Numbered from the stretch's first letter, positions 1 to 9,744 are shown. The stretch: 17,504 bases of DNA from Methanospirillum sp. (GCA_028695895.1 JAQVIE010000006.1:1-17504); one strand, 5' to 3'. Numbers and translations: made by a program. Notes: generated by a model not told the origin, from the sequence alone.

Positions 1-434
1 GTAGCAAGTTCAGCAGCATTTTTCGATCCCGGGATGCAGAAAACAGCTTTTCCATTAATTATTCCCCCAAGAGCCCTGCTAAGAAGTGTCCTGGTTCCAA
101 CTTCTGCAAAACTTTTCATCCTGAACAGCTCACCAAATCCATCCAGTTTTTTCTCAAGTAAAGGTTCCACAGCTTCAATAGTGCAGTCATCATGGGTTAT
201 TCCGGTACCACCAGTAAGAATAATGCAATTTGCATCCTTTAATGCCTGGTTAAGACTGGTTTGAATTATTTCAATATTATCAGGGATGACTTCAGTTCTT
301 ATTACTGAAATAGAAGAACCCTGCAAGATTGATTGAATTGTTTTTCCTGCTGTATCTTCTTTTTCTGTCCTGGAAGTTGATACTATTAGTATGATCACCT
401 GAACAGAAATTTTTTGGACATGTGAAGGATCCAT
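1..434 (-). CDS. moaB: MoaB/Mog-type molybdopterin-binding protein (3' end outside window)
   Basis: Reading the minus strand from ATG 434 gives 144 codons with no stop before the window edge, so the C-terminus is missing. The protein has the MoaB/MogA molybdopterin-binding fold signature. An N-terminal beta strand (VQVIILIVSTSRTEKEDTAG) is followed by the LTGGTGITHDD loop near residues 81-91, then TIEAVEPLLEKKLDGFGELFR, and ends with GKAVFCIPGS. In this family the TGGTG and D-D-T segments bind molybdopterin, and the enzyme adenylylates it on the way to molybdenum or tungsten cofactor; methanogens need this for formylmethanofuran dehydrogenase. The visible part fits a single-domain MoaB of about 165-170 residues better than the longer MoeA. 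No Shine-Dalgarno site precedes the ATG. An AT-rich TATA-like stretch about 27 bp upstream (around 455-466) suggests a leaderless transcript. The gene points away from the origin. Confidence 0.88.
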   Translation of the reverse strand, partial: MDPSHVQKISVQVIILIVSTSRTEKEDTAGKTIQSILQGSSISVIRTEVIPDNIEIIQTSLNQALKDANCIILTGGTGITHDDCTIEAVEPLLEKKLDGFGELFRMKSFAEVGTRTLLSRALGGIINGKAVFCIPGSKNAAELA

Positions 435-496
435 ATTACAATGTTGGTATTTTTAATATTATAATAGTCGACTGGAAATATAGCTTTATAGGAATA

Positions 497-524
497 CCCC
501 TACCCCTTTGTTTCCACTGGAGAT
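497..524 (-). repeat. Origin recognition box (ORB), left copy
   Basis: Read on the minus strand, this 28-bp element starts ATCTCCAGTGGAAAC and ends in a G-rich tail (AAAGGGGTAGGGG). It matches the right-hand box at 720-747 in 26 of 28 positions and lies in the opposite orientation. The CCAGTGGAAA core plus adjacent G-string is the conserved euryarchaeal ORB pattern bound by the winged-helix and AAA+ domains of Cdc6/Orc1. The G-rich tail points outward, away from the AT-rich core. Confidence 0.9.
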
Positions 525-558
525 GAACTGTAATTCTTCCATCTTTTTTTTGCTATTG

Positions 559-617
559 TTAATAATAATTTAAATATTTTTTAATTTTTGTTATAATTTA
601 AAAAATTATTATTATTA
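559..617. repeat. Imperfect AT inverted repeat in the DNA unwinding element
   Basis: Arms of the form TTAATAATAATT (559-570) and AATTATTATTATTAA (604-618) face each other inside the AT-only core of the origin. Between them are long runs of T and A. Such DNA melts easily and is the probable duplex-unwinding element. The symmetry could simply be a by-product of low base complexity. Confidence 0.5.
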
Positions 618-719
618 AATAACTAAAACAAAATATTTTTATGTATATAGGTTGACCTGTACAAATGAGAGTCAATAATATTTTTTTAAAAGTGCAGATT
701 ATACATGAGTCAGAAATAT

Positions 720-747
720 ATCTCCAGTGGAAATAAAGGGGTGGGGG
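720..747 (+). repeat. Origin recognition box (ORB), right copy
   Basis: This 28-bp box has the CCAGTGGAAA core (724-733) followed by TAAAGGGGTGGGGG and a T-run. It is the inverted partner of 497-524, differing at only two positions, and lies about 80 bp before the cdc6 start codon. As with the left copy, the G-rich tail faces away from the AT-rich core. Confidence 0.9.
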
Positions 748-825
748 TTTTTTCAATTGTGACCTGATATATTCCATTAGTATTATTGTAGTATCCATCG
801 AACAATTAGAAAGACCTACTATTCC

Positions 826-2100
826 ATGACACAAGATACAAACGATAATCCAGGACTTTTTGATAAATATCTCTCTGAAAATCGGATTTTTCGAGATCGC
901 GAAGTGCTACGTCACTCTTATCGTCCTCATATTCTTCCTCATCGAAAACCTCAAATTGATCAGATAGCAGCAATACTGGCACCAGCCCTGCAGACAGAAA
1001 CTCCTTCAAATATTTTAATATATGGAAAAACCGGGACAGGAAAAACTGCATCAGTTCGATATGTAGGCTCAGAGCTTGAATCAGTCAGCACAAGAAGGGG
1101 AACAATGTGCAGAGTTATTCACCTGAATTGTGAAGTCATTGATACCCAGTACAGGGTTTTAGCCCAGATATCCAAGCAGATAATAAGTGAGGATGAAACA
1201 GCAAGTGATAAAGCCAGACCTCATATCCCAATGACCGGCTGGCCGACTGACCAGGTATATTCTGAACTTAAAAACCAGATAGATCTCAGTTCAGGAGTTT
1301 TCATCATAATACTTGACGAGATTGACAAGCTGGTTAAAAAGAGTGGTGATGACACTCTTTACAACCTGACCAGAATTAATACTGATCTCAACCGGTCCAA
1401 GGTATCAATAATTGGAATCTCAAATGATCTTGCATTTAAAAATTTCCTTGACCCCCGTGTTTTATCCTCTCTCTCAGAAGAAGAACTGGTTTTCCCCCCT
1501 TATAATGCTCCTCAGCTCTGTGATATTTTACAACAGCGTGCTGTAATAGGCTTTGCAGAAGGTGCTCTGGAAGATGAAGTCATTCCCTTGTGTGCAGCCC
1601 TTGCAGCTCAGGAACATGGAGACGCAAGACGGGCCCTTGATCTTCTCAGGATATCCGGAGAACTGGTTGACAGAGAGAACGGAAAAATAGTTACCATTAA
1701 CCATGTAAAAAAGGCTCAGGCCAAGATTGAAACTGACAGCATGGTTGAATGCATCAGGACCCTTCCTACGCAGAGCAAGGTAGTCCTGTACTGCATGCTG
1801 CTTTTGGACAGAGTCGGTCAGCAGATTTTTATTTCCGGTGATGTAACAAGAATATATAAAGAACTTGCTCCCTTGCTTGAGATTGATGTCCTGACTGCAA
1901 GAAGAATATCAGATCTTATATCTGAACTTAACATGCTTGGTGTCATTAACACAAGACTGGTGAACCGTGGACGTCATGGAAGAACAAAAGAGATGTGGTT
2001 TGATACAAACACAGATAAGATATGGGAGGTAGTAATGGAAGAACCAGATGGACGCCTTTCACATGTTGATGAACAGATCGTAACCCAGCTATTACGCTGA
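826..2100 (+). CDS. cdc6: Cdc6/Orc1 replication initiator
   Basis: This 424-residue AAA+ ATPase binds origin recognition boxes and loads the MCM helicase. Walker A GKTGTGKT is at residues 67-74 and Walker B IIILDEID at 160-167. Sensor 1 is the SIIGISNDL strand (about 194-202). A DPRVLSSL segment (209-216) follows, with sensor 2 GDARRALDLL at 265-274. The C-terminal 100 residues contain the winged-helix DNA-binding domain (TRIYKELAPLLEIDVLTARRISDLISELNMLGVI). The length is typical of archaeal Orc1. The start at 826 has no Shine-Dalgarno sequence, so the message may have a very short leader. It lies directly beside two ORBs, which is how archaeal initiator genes are usually placed. The lrp gene follows after only 23 bp, so the three genes to 3783 may be co-transcribed. 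Confidence 0.97.
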   Translation: MTQDTNDNPGLFDKYLSENRIFRDREVLRHSYRPHILPHRKPQIDQIAAILAPALQTETPSNILIYGKTGTGKTASVRYVGSELESVSTRRGTMCRVIHLNCEVIDTQYRVLAQISKQIISEDETASDKARPHIPMTGWPTDQVYSELKNQIDLSSGVFIIILDEIDKLVKKSGDDTLYNLTRINTDLNRSKVSIIGISNDLAFKNFLDPRVLSSLSEEELVFPPYNAPQLCDILQQRAVIGFAEGALEDEVIPLCAALAAQEHGDARRALDLLRISGELVDRENGKIVTINHVKKAQAKIETDSMVECIRTLPTQSKVVLYCMLLLDRVGQQIFISGDVTRIYKELAPLLEIDVLTARRISDLISELNMLGVINTRLVNRGRHGRTKEMWFDTNTDKIWEVVMEEPDGRLSHVDEQIVTQLLR

Positions 2101-2123
2101 ACCTTAAAAAAAGGCTGATTTTC

Positions 2124-2615
2124 ATGGATGATATTGACCGTTCTTTACTCTCTCTTCTTGAAGAAGACTGCTCAACATCCCTTTATGACCTTGCAGTAAT
2201 GCTTGGATGCAGTGAAGAGGAAGTTGCAAAACGAAAGGCAAATCTTGAAAAAAATGGCATAATCCGCCGGTATTCTGCTGTTATTAACTGGGAACAGGTT
2301 GATAAGGGCTCAGTATATGCAATTATTGAACTGAAAGTTGCACCTGAGCGGGATCATGGATTTGATAGAATTGCAGCACGTATATCAAAGTTTGCAAATG
2401 TTCGTGACCTTAGACTTCGGACCGGAACTCATGATCTGCTACTGCTTGTAAAAGGGAAGAGTATGCAGGAAATTGCAAGTTTTGTTGCTGAAAATATCGC
2501 TCCGATGGAGCGGATTAGAGAGACTGTGACACATATTATCATGAAAACATACAAGGAAAACGGGGTGCTCTATGTTGAGCGTGAAGACGGACAACGCCTG
2601 CCATTCTCGTTCTAA
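2124..2615 (+). CDS. Lrp/AsnC family transcriptional regulator
   Basis: The product has 163 residues. An N-terminal winged helix-turn-helix (about 1-55: MDDIDRSLLSLLEED, then LYDLAVMLGCSEEEVAKRKANLEKNGIIRRYSAVIN) is followed by a RAM-type ligand-binding/oligomerisation domain (about 65-140, with AIIELKV, VRDLRLRTGTHDLLLLVKG and ETVTHIIMKTYKENG). Lrp family proteins sense amino acids and control amino-acid metabolism genes. The start follows an AAAGG-type ribosome site (around 2111-2115). Its 3' end overlaps the next gene by 44 bp in another frame, so it is almost certainly translationally linked to that aminotransferase. The likely job is control of that enzyme or its pathway, but the ligand cannot be read from the sequence. 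Confidence 0.92.
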   Translation: MDDIDRSLLSLLEEDCSTSLYDLAVMLGCSEEEVAKRKANLEKNGIIRRYSAVINWEQVDKGSVYAIIELKVAPERDHGFDRIAARISKFANVRDLRLRTGTHDLLLLVKGKSMQEIASFVAENIAPMERIRETVTHIIMKTYKENGVLYVEREDGQRLPFSF

Positions 2616-3783
2616 CCAGAAAATACGGGACTTCATCTCTGACCGGGCCAAAGCTATTCCCCCCTCCGGAATACGGCGTTTTTTTGATCTTGCAGGGCAG
2701 ATGGAGGATGTCATCTCCCTTGGAGTAGGAGAACCCGATTATTCAACTCCCTGGCACATATGTGATGCAGCAATCTCTTCTATTGAACAAGGTCACACTG
2801 CATATACCTCAAATACCGGCATGGAGCCCCTGAGAAAAGAACTTGCTGATTTCATCCGGAATCAGTACCAGATTGAATATGATCCGATTTCTGAAATGAT
2901 CATAACAACAGGGGTTTCTGAAGGCCTTGATATTGTTATCCGTGCAGTCACGAACCCTGGAGATGAAGTTCTGGTCATTGATCCATCCTATGTCAGCTAT
3001 GCACCATGTGTGACAATGGCCGGAGGTGTCCCGATACCGGTTCCATGCACTGAAAAAACCCGGTTTCGCCTTTCTTCGGATGTTCTTATGGAGCATATCA
3101 CTCCTAAGTCAAAAGTTTTAATCTTGAACTTTCCAAATAACCCGACCGGGGGGGTCATGAGGCGTGAGGATCTTGAAGCGATTGCAGATATCGCAATTGA
3201 TCACAATCTTTTAATCCTTTCAGACGAGGTCTATGCAGAACTGACTTATGAGGGTCGCCATACTGCAACTGCCTCAATTGATGGTCTGTGGGATAGGACT
3301 GTCACCCTTTCAGGATTTTCAAAAGCTTTTGCAATGACCGGGTGAAGACTTGGGTACATCTGCGCTCCACCGGATATCACGGCTGCCACCTTGAAAATTC
3401 ACCAGTACGTGATGCTTTCAGCCCCGACCATGAGCCAGTACGCTGCACTTGAAGCTTTAAAAAACGGAAAAGAAGCGATGCAGGAGATGGTAAGGGAATA
3501 CCACCTCAGAAGAAACCTCTTTGTTGATGGTCTTAACCGTATAGGACTTCCCTGTCATACTCCTGAAGGAGCGTTCTATGCCTTCCCATCCGTGAAAGAG
3601 ACTGGTCTTACTGACTTTGAGTTTGCTGAGCGTCTGATCACCGAGGCCGGTGTTGCTGTCGTTCCTGGAAATGTCTTTGGCAATAGTGGTATTGGGCATG
3701 TCAGGTGTTCATATGCCGTGTCAAGACAGGAACTTACTGAGGCCATCAGAAGAATGGATGAGTTTATCAGGTCTTTACCCTGA
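2572..3783 (+). pseudogene. PLP class I/II aminotransferase interrupted by one in-frame TGA
   Basis: Without the TGA at 3343-3345 the frame would encode a 403-residue AspC-like aminotransferase. The first 257 residues hold GEPDYSTP (53-60), TGVSEG (113-118), NFPNNPTGG (186-194), SDEVY (217-221) and the PLP lysine K251 in SGFSKAFAMTG. The next codon is TGA where the family has Trp in MTGWRLGY. The same frame then continues undamaged for 145 codons (RLGYICAPP..., then EGAFYAFPSVKETG, VVPGNVFG, IGHVRCSYAVS). The paralogue at 6288-7421 has TGG at the matching codon in an almost identical local sequence. There is no second lesion or frameshift. This is a fresh nonsense mutation, a sequencing error, or (least likely) readthrough. 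A peptide stopping at 257 would lack the small C-terminal domain and should be inactive. The start is ATG 2572, with GTG 2581 as the alternative. Linked to the overlapping lrp gene. Confidence 0.85.
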
Positions 3784-3792
3784 ATTCCGGTA

Positions 3793-3798
3793 TTTTTT
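3793..3798 (+). terminator. T-run terminator after the cdc6-lrp-aminotransferase unit
   Basis: Six consecutive T residues follow the aminotransferase stop by about 10 bp, before the convergent end of purE. Oligo-T on the coding strand is the usual archaeal termination signal. The run is short, so this is tentative. Confidence 0.4.
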
Positions 3799-3817
3799 CA
3801 CGAATGGATTTTGCTCA

Positions 3818-4207
3818 TTAAATTATTCCGAGGATCCGTGCTGCAAGGTGGGCAGCATTCTCCCCGTTATCAACACCGACGCAGGCTACAGGGACCCCTT
3901 TTGGCATCTGAACAATAGAGAGCAGGGCATCCAGACCTCCCATGAGTTTTCCTGATACCGGAACACCGATCACCGGTTTTTTTGTTTTTGATGCAACAAC
4001 ACCTGGAAGAGCGGCTGCAAGTCCTGCAATGCAGATAAATACTTTTGCATTTGATTCGGTTATATATTCATCCAGCCTGTCCGGGTTACGATGGGCTGAT
4101 ATGACCTGGTAATCATAACTGATTTCATATTTATTCAGGATTTCCCAGGTTTTTTTCGCTATTTCTTCATCAGATGATGAACCACAGATGATGCTTACTT
4201 GAGGCAT
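3818..4207 (-). CDS. purE: PurE, N5-CAIR mutase / AIR carboxylase
   Basis: This 129-residue enzyme makes carboxyaminoimidazole ribonucleotide in de novo purine synthesis. Class I PurE motifs are clear: the phosphate-binding GSSSD near residues 9-13, SAHRNPDRL near 38-46, then [51 protein letters not shown]. The length is that of a single-domain archaeal PurE; no PurK is nearby. One oddity is the segment normally written AGxAAHLPG, which here reads AGLAAALPG, with Ala replacing a commonly conserved His. The general catalytic His in SAHR is retained. The start ATG 4207 has a GGAAG-like site just upstream. It is convergent with the broken aminotransferase and divergent from the riboflavin operon. 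Confidence 0.93.
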   Translation of the reverse strand: MPQVSIICGSSSDEEIAKKTWEILNKYEISYDYQVISAHRNPDRLDEYITESNAKVFICIAGLAAALPGVVASKTKKPVIGVPVSGKLMGGLDALLSIVQMPKGVPVACVGVDNGENAAHLAARILGII

Positions 4208-4260
4208 GTTTCTTCCACGAATATAATCAGTCTGGAGGTAAAATACTATACTCGATTTTT
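4208..4260. promoter_or_regulatory. Divergent purE / aminotransferase-rib operon promoter region
   Basis: Only 53 bp separate the two start codons, so both promoters must lie here or within the genes. AT-rich TATA-like stretches are at about 4219-4226 (AATATAAT) and 4240-4250. A perfect GGAGGT (4234-4239) on the plus strand sits 21 bp before ATG 4261, too far for normal ribosome binding, and has no standard start codon at the usual spacing. Confidence 0.4.
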
Positions 4261-5849
<1,589 letters not shown>

Positions 5850-5862
5850 TTGAGGATATATT

Positions 5863-6291
5863 ATGACAGTTAAGAGATCTGGTGCAGGAATTAAATTGGG
5901 ATTTGTTGTTGCGGAATTTAACCGTGACCTCACTTATATGATGGAGATTGAGGCTGAAGAGCATGCAAAGTTCTTAGGTGCTGAGGTAACTGACCGGCTG
6001 TATGTGCCAGGGGCTTATGACATGCCACTTGCAATTAAAAAAATGCTTAAAGAAAGCAATGTTGATGCAGTTGTCACCATAGGCTGCGTCATAGAAGGTT
6101 CAACTCAGCATGATGAGATTGTTGTCCAGCATGCAGCCAGGAAGATAATTGATCTCTCCCTTGAATTTGAAAAACCTGTCACCCTTGGCATCTCTGGTCC
6201 TGGTATGACCAGGATGGAAGCAACAGAACGGATTGAGTATGGAAAGCGTGCGGTTGAGTCTGCAGTAAAATTAGTACAGCGGTTAGCATGA
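5863..6291 (+). CDS. ribH: 6,7-dimethyl-8-ribityllumazine synthase
   Basis: RibH condenses 5-amino-6-ribitylaminouracil with 3,4-dihydroxy-2-butanone 4-phosphate to give the substrate of RibC. The 142-residue length is normal. Motifs are [13 protein letters not shown] near 12-24 with the substrate-binding Phe-Asn, [31 protein letters not shown] carrying the catalytic His of the QHDEI loop, and [16 protein letters not shown] near the C-terminus. A GAGGAT ribosome site lies just before ATG 5863. The gene shares the VPGxxDxPxAxKK pattern with the adjacent ribC, visible evidence of their common ancestry. Its stop overlaps the next start by 4 bp. Confidence 0.95.
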   Translation: MTVKRSGAGIKLGFVVAEFNRDLTYMMEIEAEEHAKFLGAEVTDRLYVPGAYDMPLAIKKMLKESNVDAVVTIGCVIEGSTQHDEIVVQHAARKIIDLSLEFEKPVTLGISGPGMTRMEATERIEYGKRAVESAVKLVQRLA

Positions 6292-7421
6292 GGCCACTCT
6301 CGGCAAAGATTGCTGCGATTGCTCCTTCAGCAACCATCGAGATAACTGAAAAAGCAAGAAAGATGCAGGCCGCCGGAACAGATGTCATCAGTCTTTCAAT
6401 TGGAGAGCCTGACTTTCCAACTCCGGCACATATCACAAAGGCCTGTATTGATGCTCTTAACCGTGGTGAAACACATTATACAGCCGGAAAAGGAATTCCT
6501 GAACTGTTGAATGCCATTGCCGGAAAGATAGTGCAGGAGAATAAAATACCCTGTACTCCTGACCAGGTTATCGTCGGTTGCGGAGCAAAAAACTCAATAT
6601 ATGAAGCATGTGAGGCAGTTTTAAGTCCTGGTGATGAGGCAGTCATATTGGATCCATCATGGGTCAGTTATGAACCCTGTGTGCAGATTGCCGGAGGTGT
6701 TCCTGTCCATCATCCCATGCATCCGAAAACCTTCCAGGTTGATGACACTGTTCTTGAGAAGATAAGTGAAAAGACCAGGATGTTAATCATCAACAGTCCG
6801 TCAAATCCGTCAGGAGTAATACTGAATAATGAATCATTACGCCTGATTTCTGATATCTGCCAGGATCATGATCTCATTGTCATATCAGACGAGATCTATG
6901 AGAAACTCATCTATAGAAAAACCCACATATCCATCGGAGCATTTCCCGGGATGGAAGACAGGACCATTACTGTAAACGGGTTCTCTAAAGCATATGCCAT
7001 GACCGGGTGGAGACTTGGGTACGCGGTTGCATCAAAAGAGATCATCGGGTATATGAACAAGGTCCAGCAGCATACGATCTCCCATCCGACAACTTTTGCA
7101 ATGTACGGCGGAGTTGCTGCATTAAAAGGGCCACAGGAATGTATTGAAGAGATGCGTTTTGAGTTTGAGAAGAGATGTTCTTATGTCCTTAAAAGCATGG
7201 AAGAGATGGGGCTTTCTTATGCACCTGCAGACGGGGCTTTTTATGCATATGTTAAGGTTGACGGGAATGATGCTGAAGTTGCAACCCACTGGCTGGAGAA
7301 AGGTCATGTTGCAGTCACCCCTGGTTCAGCATTTCATCATCCAGGCTGGATAAGGATTAGTTATGCTGCATCCATGGACAGGCTTAAAGAAGCGATGAAC
7401 AGGATATCTGCTGCTCTTTAA
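6288..7421 (+). CDS. Class I/II PLP aminotransferase (aspartate aminotransferase type)
   Basis: This intact 377-residue AspC-like transaminase has the full motif set: [12 protein letters not shown] (35-46), [10 protein letters not shown] (64-73), CGAKNSIY (98-105), the PLP-binding NSPSNPSG (169-176), [10 protein letters not shown] (200-209), Lys234 in [16 protein letters not shown], and the carboxylate-binding Arg in GWIRISYA near the C-terminus. It probably moves amino groups between glutamate/oxoglutarate and aspartate or a related acid; exact specificity is unknown. It is the last gene of the rib operon, its ATG overlapping the ribH stop. It is also the closest paralogue in the window of the interrupted gene at 2572-3783 and may cover that activity. 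A T6 run at 7422-7427 follows, shared with the convergent protease gene. Confidence 0.92.
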   Translation: MRPLSAKIAAIAPSATIEITEKARKMQAAGTDVISLSIGEPDFPTPAHITKACIDALNRGETHYTAGKGIPELLNAIAGKIVQENKIPCTPDQVIVGCGAKNSIYEACEAVLSPGDEAVILDPSWVSYEPCVQIAGGVPVHHPMHPKTFQVDDTVLEKISEKTRMLIINSPSNPSGVILNNESLRLISDICQDHDLIVISDEIYEKLIYRKTHISIGAFPGMEDRTITVNGFSKAYAMTGWRLGYAVASKEIIGYMNKVQQHTISHPTTFAMYGGVAALKGPQECIEEMRFEFEKRCSYVLKSMEEMGLSYAPADGAFYAYVKVDGNDAEVATHWLEKGHVAVTPGSAFHHPGWIRISYAASMDRLKEAMNRISAAL

Positions 7422-7431
7422 TTTTTTAAAA

Positions 7432-9744
7432 TCAGATAGTAACCTGATAGGTTACATTTGAACTGGTATACAGCCAGTATCCCTGCCATGGCATAAGTAT
7501 CCTGCTGTCACTCTGGTTCCCGGTGCCATCCCTTATGATCGGTTCCTCGTACTTCTGGGTCAGGGCATCATAACCGATTACATAGGTCCATTTATCTCCT
7601 GCCTGTGCAAGATGTGTTTTTGCTGACTCATGTCCGGTGCCAACTACCCCAAATCCGTTCCATCCACCATTCAGATTTCTGGTGTAGGTTCCGGTCTGAA
7701 CAGGATCTGGATTTGGAATGATATCCTGTTCCTCTCCAGACCATATCCAATATGATGAGAGTGGAGTTATCTTCTCATCTGCCTGGACAGTTAACCAGCT
7801 TTCATTGTAATATTTAAGAACTGAATGTCCTGATGTGTTGGTTATCTGTCCAAAGAGGGAGTATGCAGTGTCATTTCCTGCTGTGAGTTTTTTTGCAACA
7901 GATACATGGTTCCATCCCGGATAGAGAGTTATCTTTTCAGGTTCTGGTTTTTTCATGTACAAAAGGGCTGCTGACAGGTTTGCCCGTCCTCCGGTTGTGG
8001 TGGTATTTAAAAGCCCCGGAACAGGATCAACAGTCTCCAGAATGGCTTTTTTGATATCGGAGTATGAGGCATCAGGATCATATGTTGCAAGGATACCAGC
8101 CATACCACTTACAAATGGTGTAGCCATCGACGTTCCGTCCATGTATCCATACCTTGTCTCTACAAGATCTCCATATCCGTCTGAGAGGGAGATGTCATCA
8201 AGCCAGCACCCAATGAATGTTCCGTCTGCAACAAACCTGATATAGAGTGGTCCATCAGTCATATCAGCCGTGATTGTGCATTCTCGGTATACCCATGGAA
8301 TCATGAGGGTGAACGGGCTGATATCATATTCAAGCCTGGTCCAGGAAAAGTTATCACCCGAAGCTTCAACAGAGAATGCTGAATCAACACCCACCATCTG
8401 AAGCTGGTACGAGATTATCGGGTTTGTAAGATTTTCCAGGATTAATGGGGTATTTAACGAGATAATTAAAGGCATGTGTGTCTGATTTAAATCTGTTCTG
8501 TTTAATAATCCCCAGGCACTTGACGGTCCGGAGACGAACTCCCCGCTGTCAAGTGTCCAGTTTCCGTGAATTGTCCAGTTAGAGAATGAATCAAACGAGT
8601 CACGCCAAACCGGCTTCGGACCGTAGATATTGTGTTTGCATGAGTAGATGTCAACTCCCGGTGCACCAATGTCAACTGACTCTTTTCCGTAGTTTGAGAA
8701 TGAGGCCAGGTTATCAAATGCATCGGTGGCAGCTACAGTGATGATATTGTCAAGGTCATAACCAGATGGATAATTCGGGATGATATCATTATCAGATTCT
8801 TCGTTACCGGCAGCACAGATAAAAAGACCTTTTGTCTTTGCTATCACATCGTACTCGGCCTGGCTGAATTGTCCGCTCCCATAAGAACATGAGAAGATTT
8901 CTGCACCTTTTCTTGCAGCCCACAAAATGCCAGCAATCTCATTAGATACTGTTCCGGTTCCGAAACTGTTCAAAAACCTTACTGGAAGGATTTTTGCATT
9001 CCAGGCGACTCCTGAACCACCTTTCCCGTTATCTCCAACAGCACCGATGATACCTGCGCAATGTGTTCCATGTGAGGCAAGATCCATCGGGTCAGACACT
9101 CCGGTGATGGTATCATATCCATGTGTTCCTGTCTGTGGGTCTGTCCAGATATTATCTGCCAGATCTTCATGGAGATAATCAACACCTGAATCAAGGACAG
9201 CAATGATAATGTCTGACTTAGAACTGATGTTCCAGGCACAGGCTGCTTTAATGTCTGCACCCGGTATTCCAGCCGGTTTTTCCTCCCTGAATATCTGCCC
9301 GGTGTTCAATAGTCCCCATTGTCTCCATAGTTCAGGATCATCAGGAATTACAGAGGCGGTTCTGTAATAGTCGGGTTCTGCATATTTTATGCCTGGTTTT
9401 ACCGAGTAGTAAGCAATACCATCATCTACGCTCATTTCATCTGGAAGCTGGACAAGCTGAAGTCCTGGCATACCTTCTGATGAATAATCCTCTAAAACCC
9501 TGGCACCAATGATCGCATGAGCAGAAGAAAGGATAGATGCGGTCTCTTCGGTTGTGCTATCCGCTGCCTTGACAAGAAGAACTCCCGGTTGGAAGGTTTC
9601 CTGCAGTCCCTGTTGTTTTACATCATCTATATCAAATGGGACTGCAGGCAATGCTGCCCCGGCCTGTATGGATATAAAAATCAGAAAAATTATCAGAAAA
9701 ATTCCTGAACATTTCCGGTTTATCCATCTAACCCTGTCTATCAT
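7432..9744 (-). CDS. Secreted subtilisin-like (S8) serine protease with inserted domain and C-terminal repeats
   Basis: Starting at ATG 9744, which has GGTGA 6-10 bp upstream, the product has 770 residues; an upstream in-frame start at 9783 lacks this site. Residues 1-31 form a signal peptide (IFLIIFLIFISIQAGA). A prodomain follows (about 45-130: GVLLVKA to YAEPDYYRT). The catalytic triad is Asp185 (AVLDSGVD), His225 (SHGTHCAG) and Ser539 (GTSMATP), with oxyanion Asn314 (AAGNEE). Between GAPGVDIYSC and YGYMDGTSMATP lies an extra module of about 160 residues (372-532), rich in N-x-S/T and aromatic residues, probably a beta-sandwich. The C-terminal 165 residues hold two copies of a module starting GWN and ending YWIW or YWLY. 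There is no transmembrane anchor or PGF-CTERM signal. Probably a secreted or sheath/wall-associated enzyme; target unknown. Confidence 0.93.
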   Translation of the reverse strand: MIDRVRWINRKCSGIFLIIFLIFISIQAGAALPAVPFDIDDVKQQGLQETFQPGVLLVKAADSTTEETASILSSAHAIIGARVLEDYSSEGMPGLQLVQLPDEMSVDDGIAYYSVKPGIKYAEPDYYRTASVIPDDPELWRQWGLLNTGQIFREEKPAGIPGADIKAACAWNISSKSDIIIAVLDSGVDYLHEDLADNIWTDPQTGTHGYDTITGVSDPMDLASHGTHCAGIIGAVGDNGKGGSGVAWNAKILPVRFLNSFGTGTVSNEIAGILWAARKGAEIFSCSYGSGQFSQAEYDVIAKTKGLFICAAGNEESDNDIIPNYPSGYDLDNIITVAATDAFDNLASFSNYGKESVDIGAPGVDIYSCKHNIYGPKPVWRDSFDSFSNWTIHGNWTLDSGEFVSGPSSAWGLLNRTDLNQTHMPLIISLNTPLILENLTNPIISYQLQMVGVDSAFSVEASGDNFSWTRLEYDISPFTLMIPWVYRECTITADMTDGPLYIRFVADGTFIGCWLDDISLSDGYGDLVETRYGYMDGTSMATPFVSGMAGILATYDPDASYSDIKKAILETVDPVPGLLNTTTTGGRANLSAALLYMKKPEPEKITLYPGWNHVSVAKKLTAGNDTAYSLFGQITNTSGHSVLKYYNESWLTVQADEKITPLSSYWIWSGEEQDIIPNPDPVQTGTYTRNLNGGWNGFGVVGTGHESAKTHLAQAGDKWTYVIGYDALTQKYEEPIIRDGTGNQSDSRILMPWQGYWLYTSSNVTYQVTI

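Larger units (their letters stand above)
435..825. other. oriC: Chromosomal replication origin (oriC) next to cdc6/orc1
   Basis: These 391 bp hold no credible gene. Two near-identical 28-bp boxes in inverted orientation (497-524 and 720-747) flank an extremely AT-rich core (about 531-715) made of A/T runs and TAA/ATT repeats. Immediately downstream lies the initiator gene cdc6/orc1. This box / AT-rich unwinding element / box / cdc6 arrangement is the standard euryarchaeal origin. The flanking genes diverge from it (moaB leftward, cdc6 rightward), as expected for genes co-oriented with fork movement. The region should also contain the cdc6 and moaB promoters, so initiator binding may repress its own gene; that last point is inference. 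Confidence 0.9.

Noticed and set aside
598..834. 78-codon minus-strand ORF across the origin
   Set aside because: Its translation is low-complexity Ile/Phe/Leu from AT-rich DNA and it spans the right ORB. No ribosome site or family pattern.
3343..3345. Selenocysteine insertion at the TGA
   Set aside because: The family has Trp, not Cys or Sec, here. I see no SECIS-like hairpin, and the paralogue uses TGG.
3391..3783. Separate gene starting at TTG 3391
   Set aside because: It is the same frame as the upstream aminotransferase part and encodes the family's C-terminal half without a ribosome site. It is better treated as one interrupted gene.
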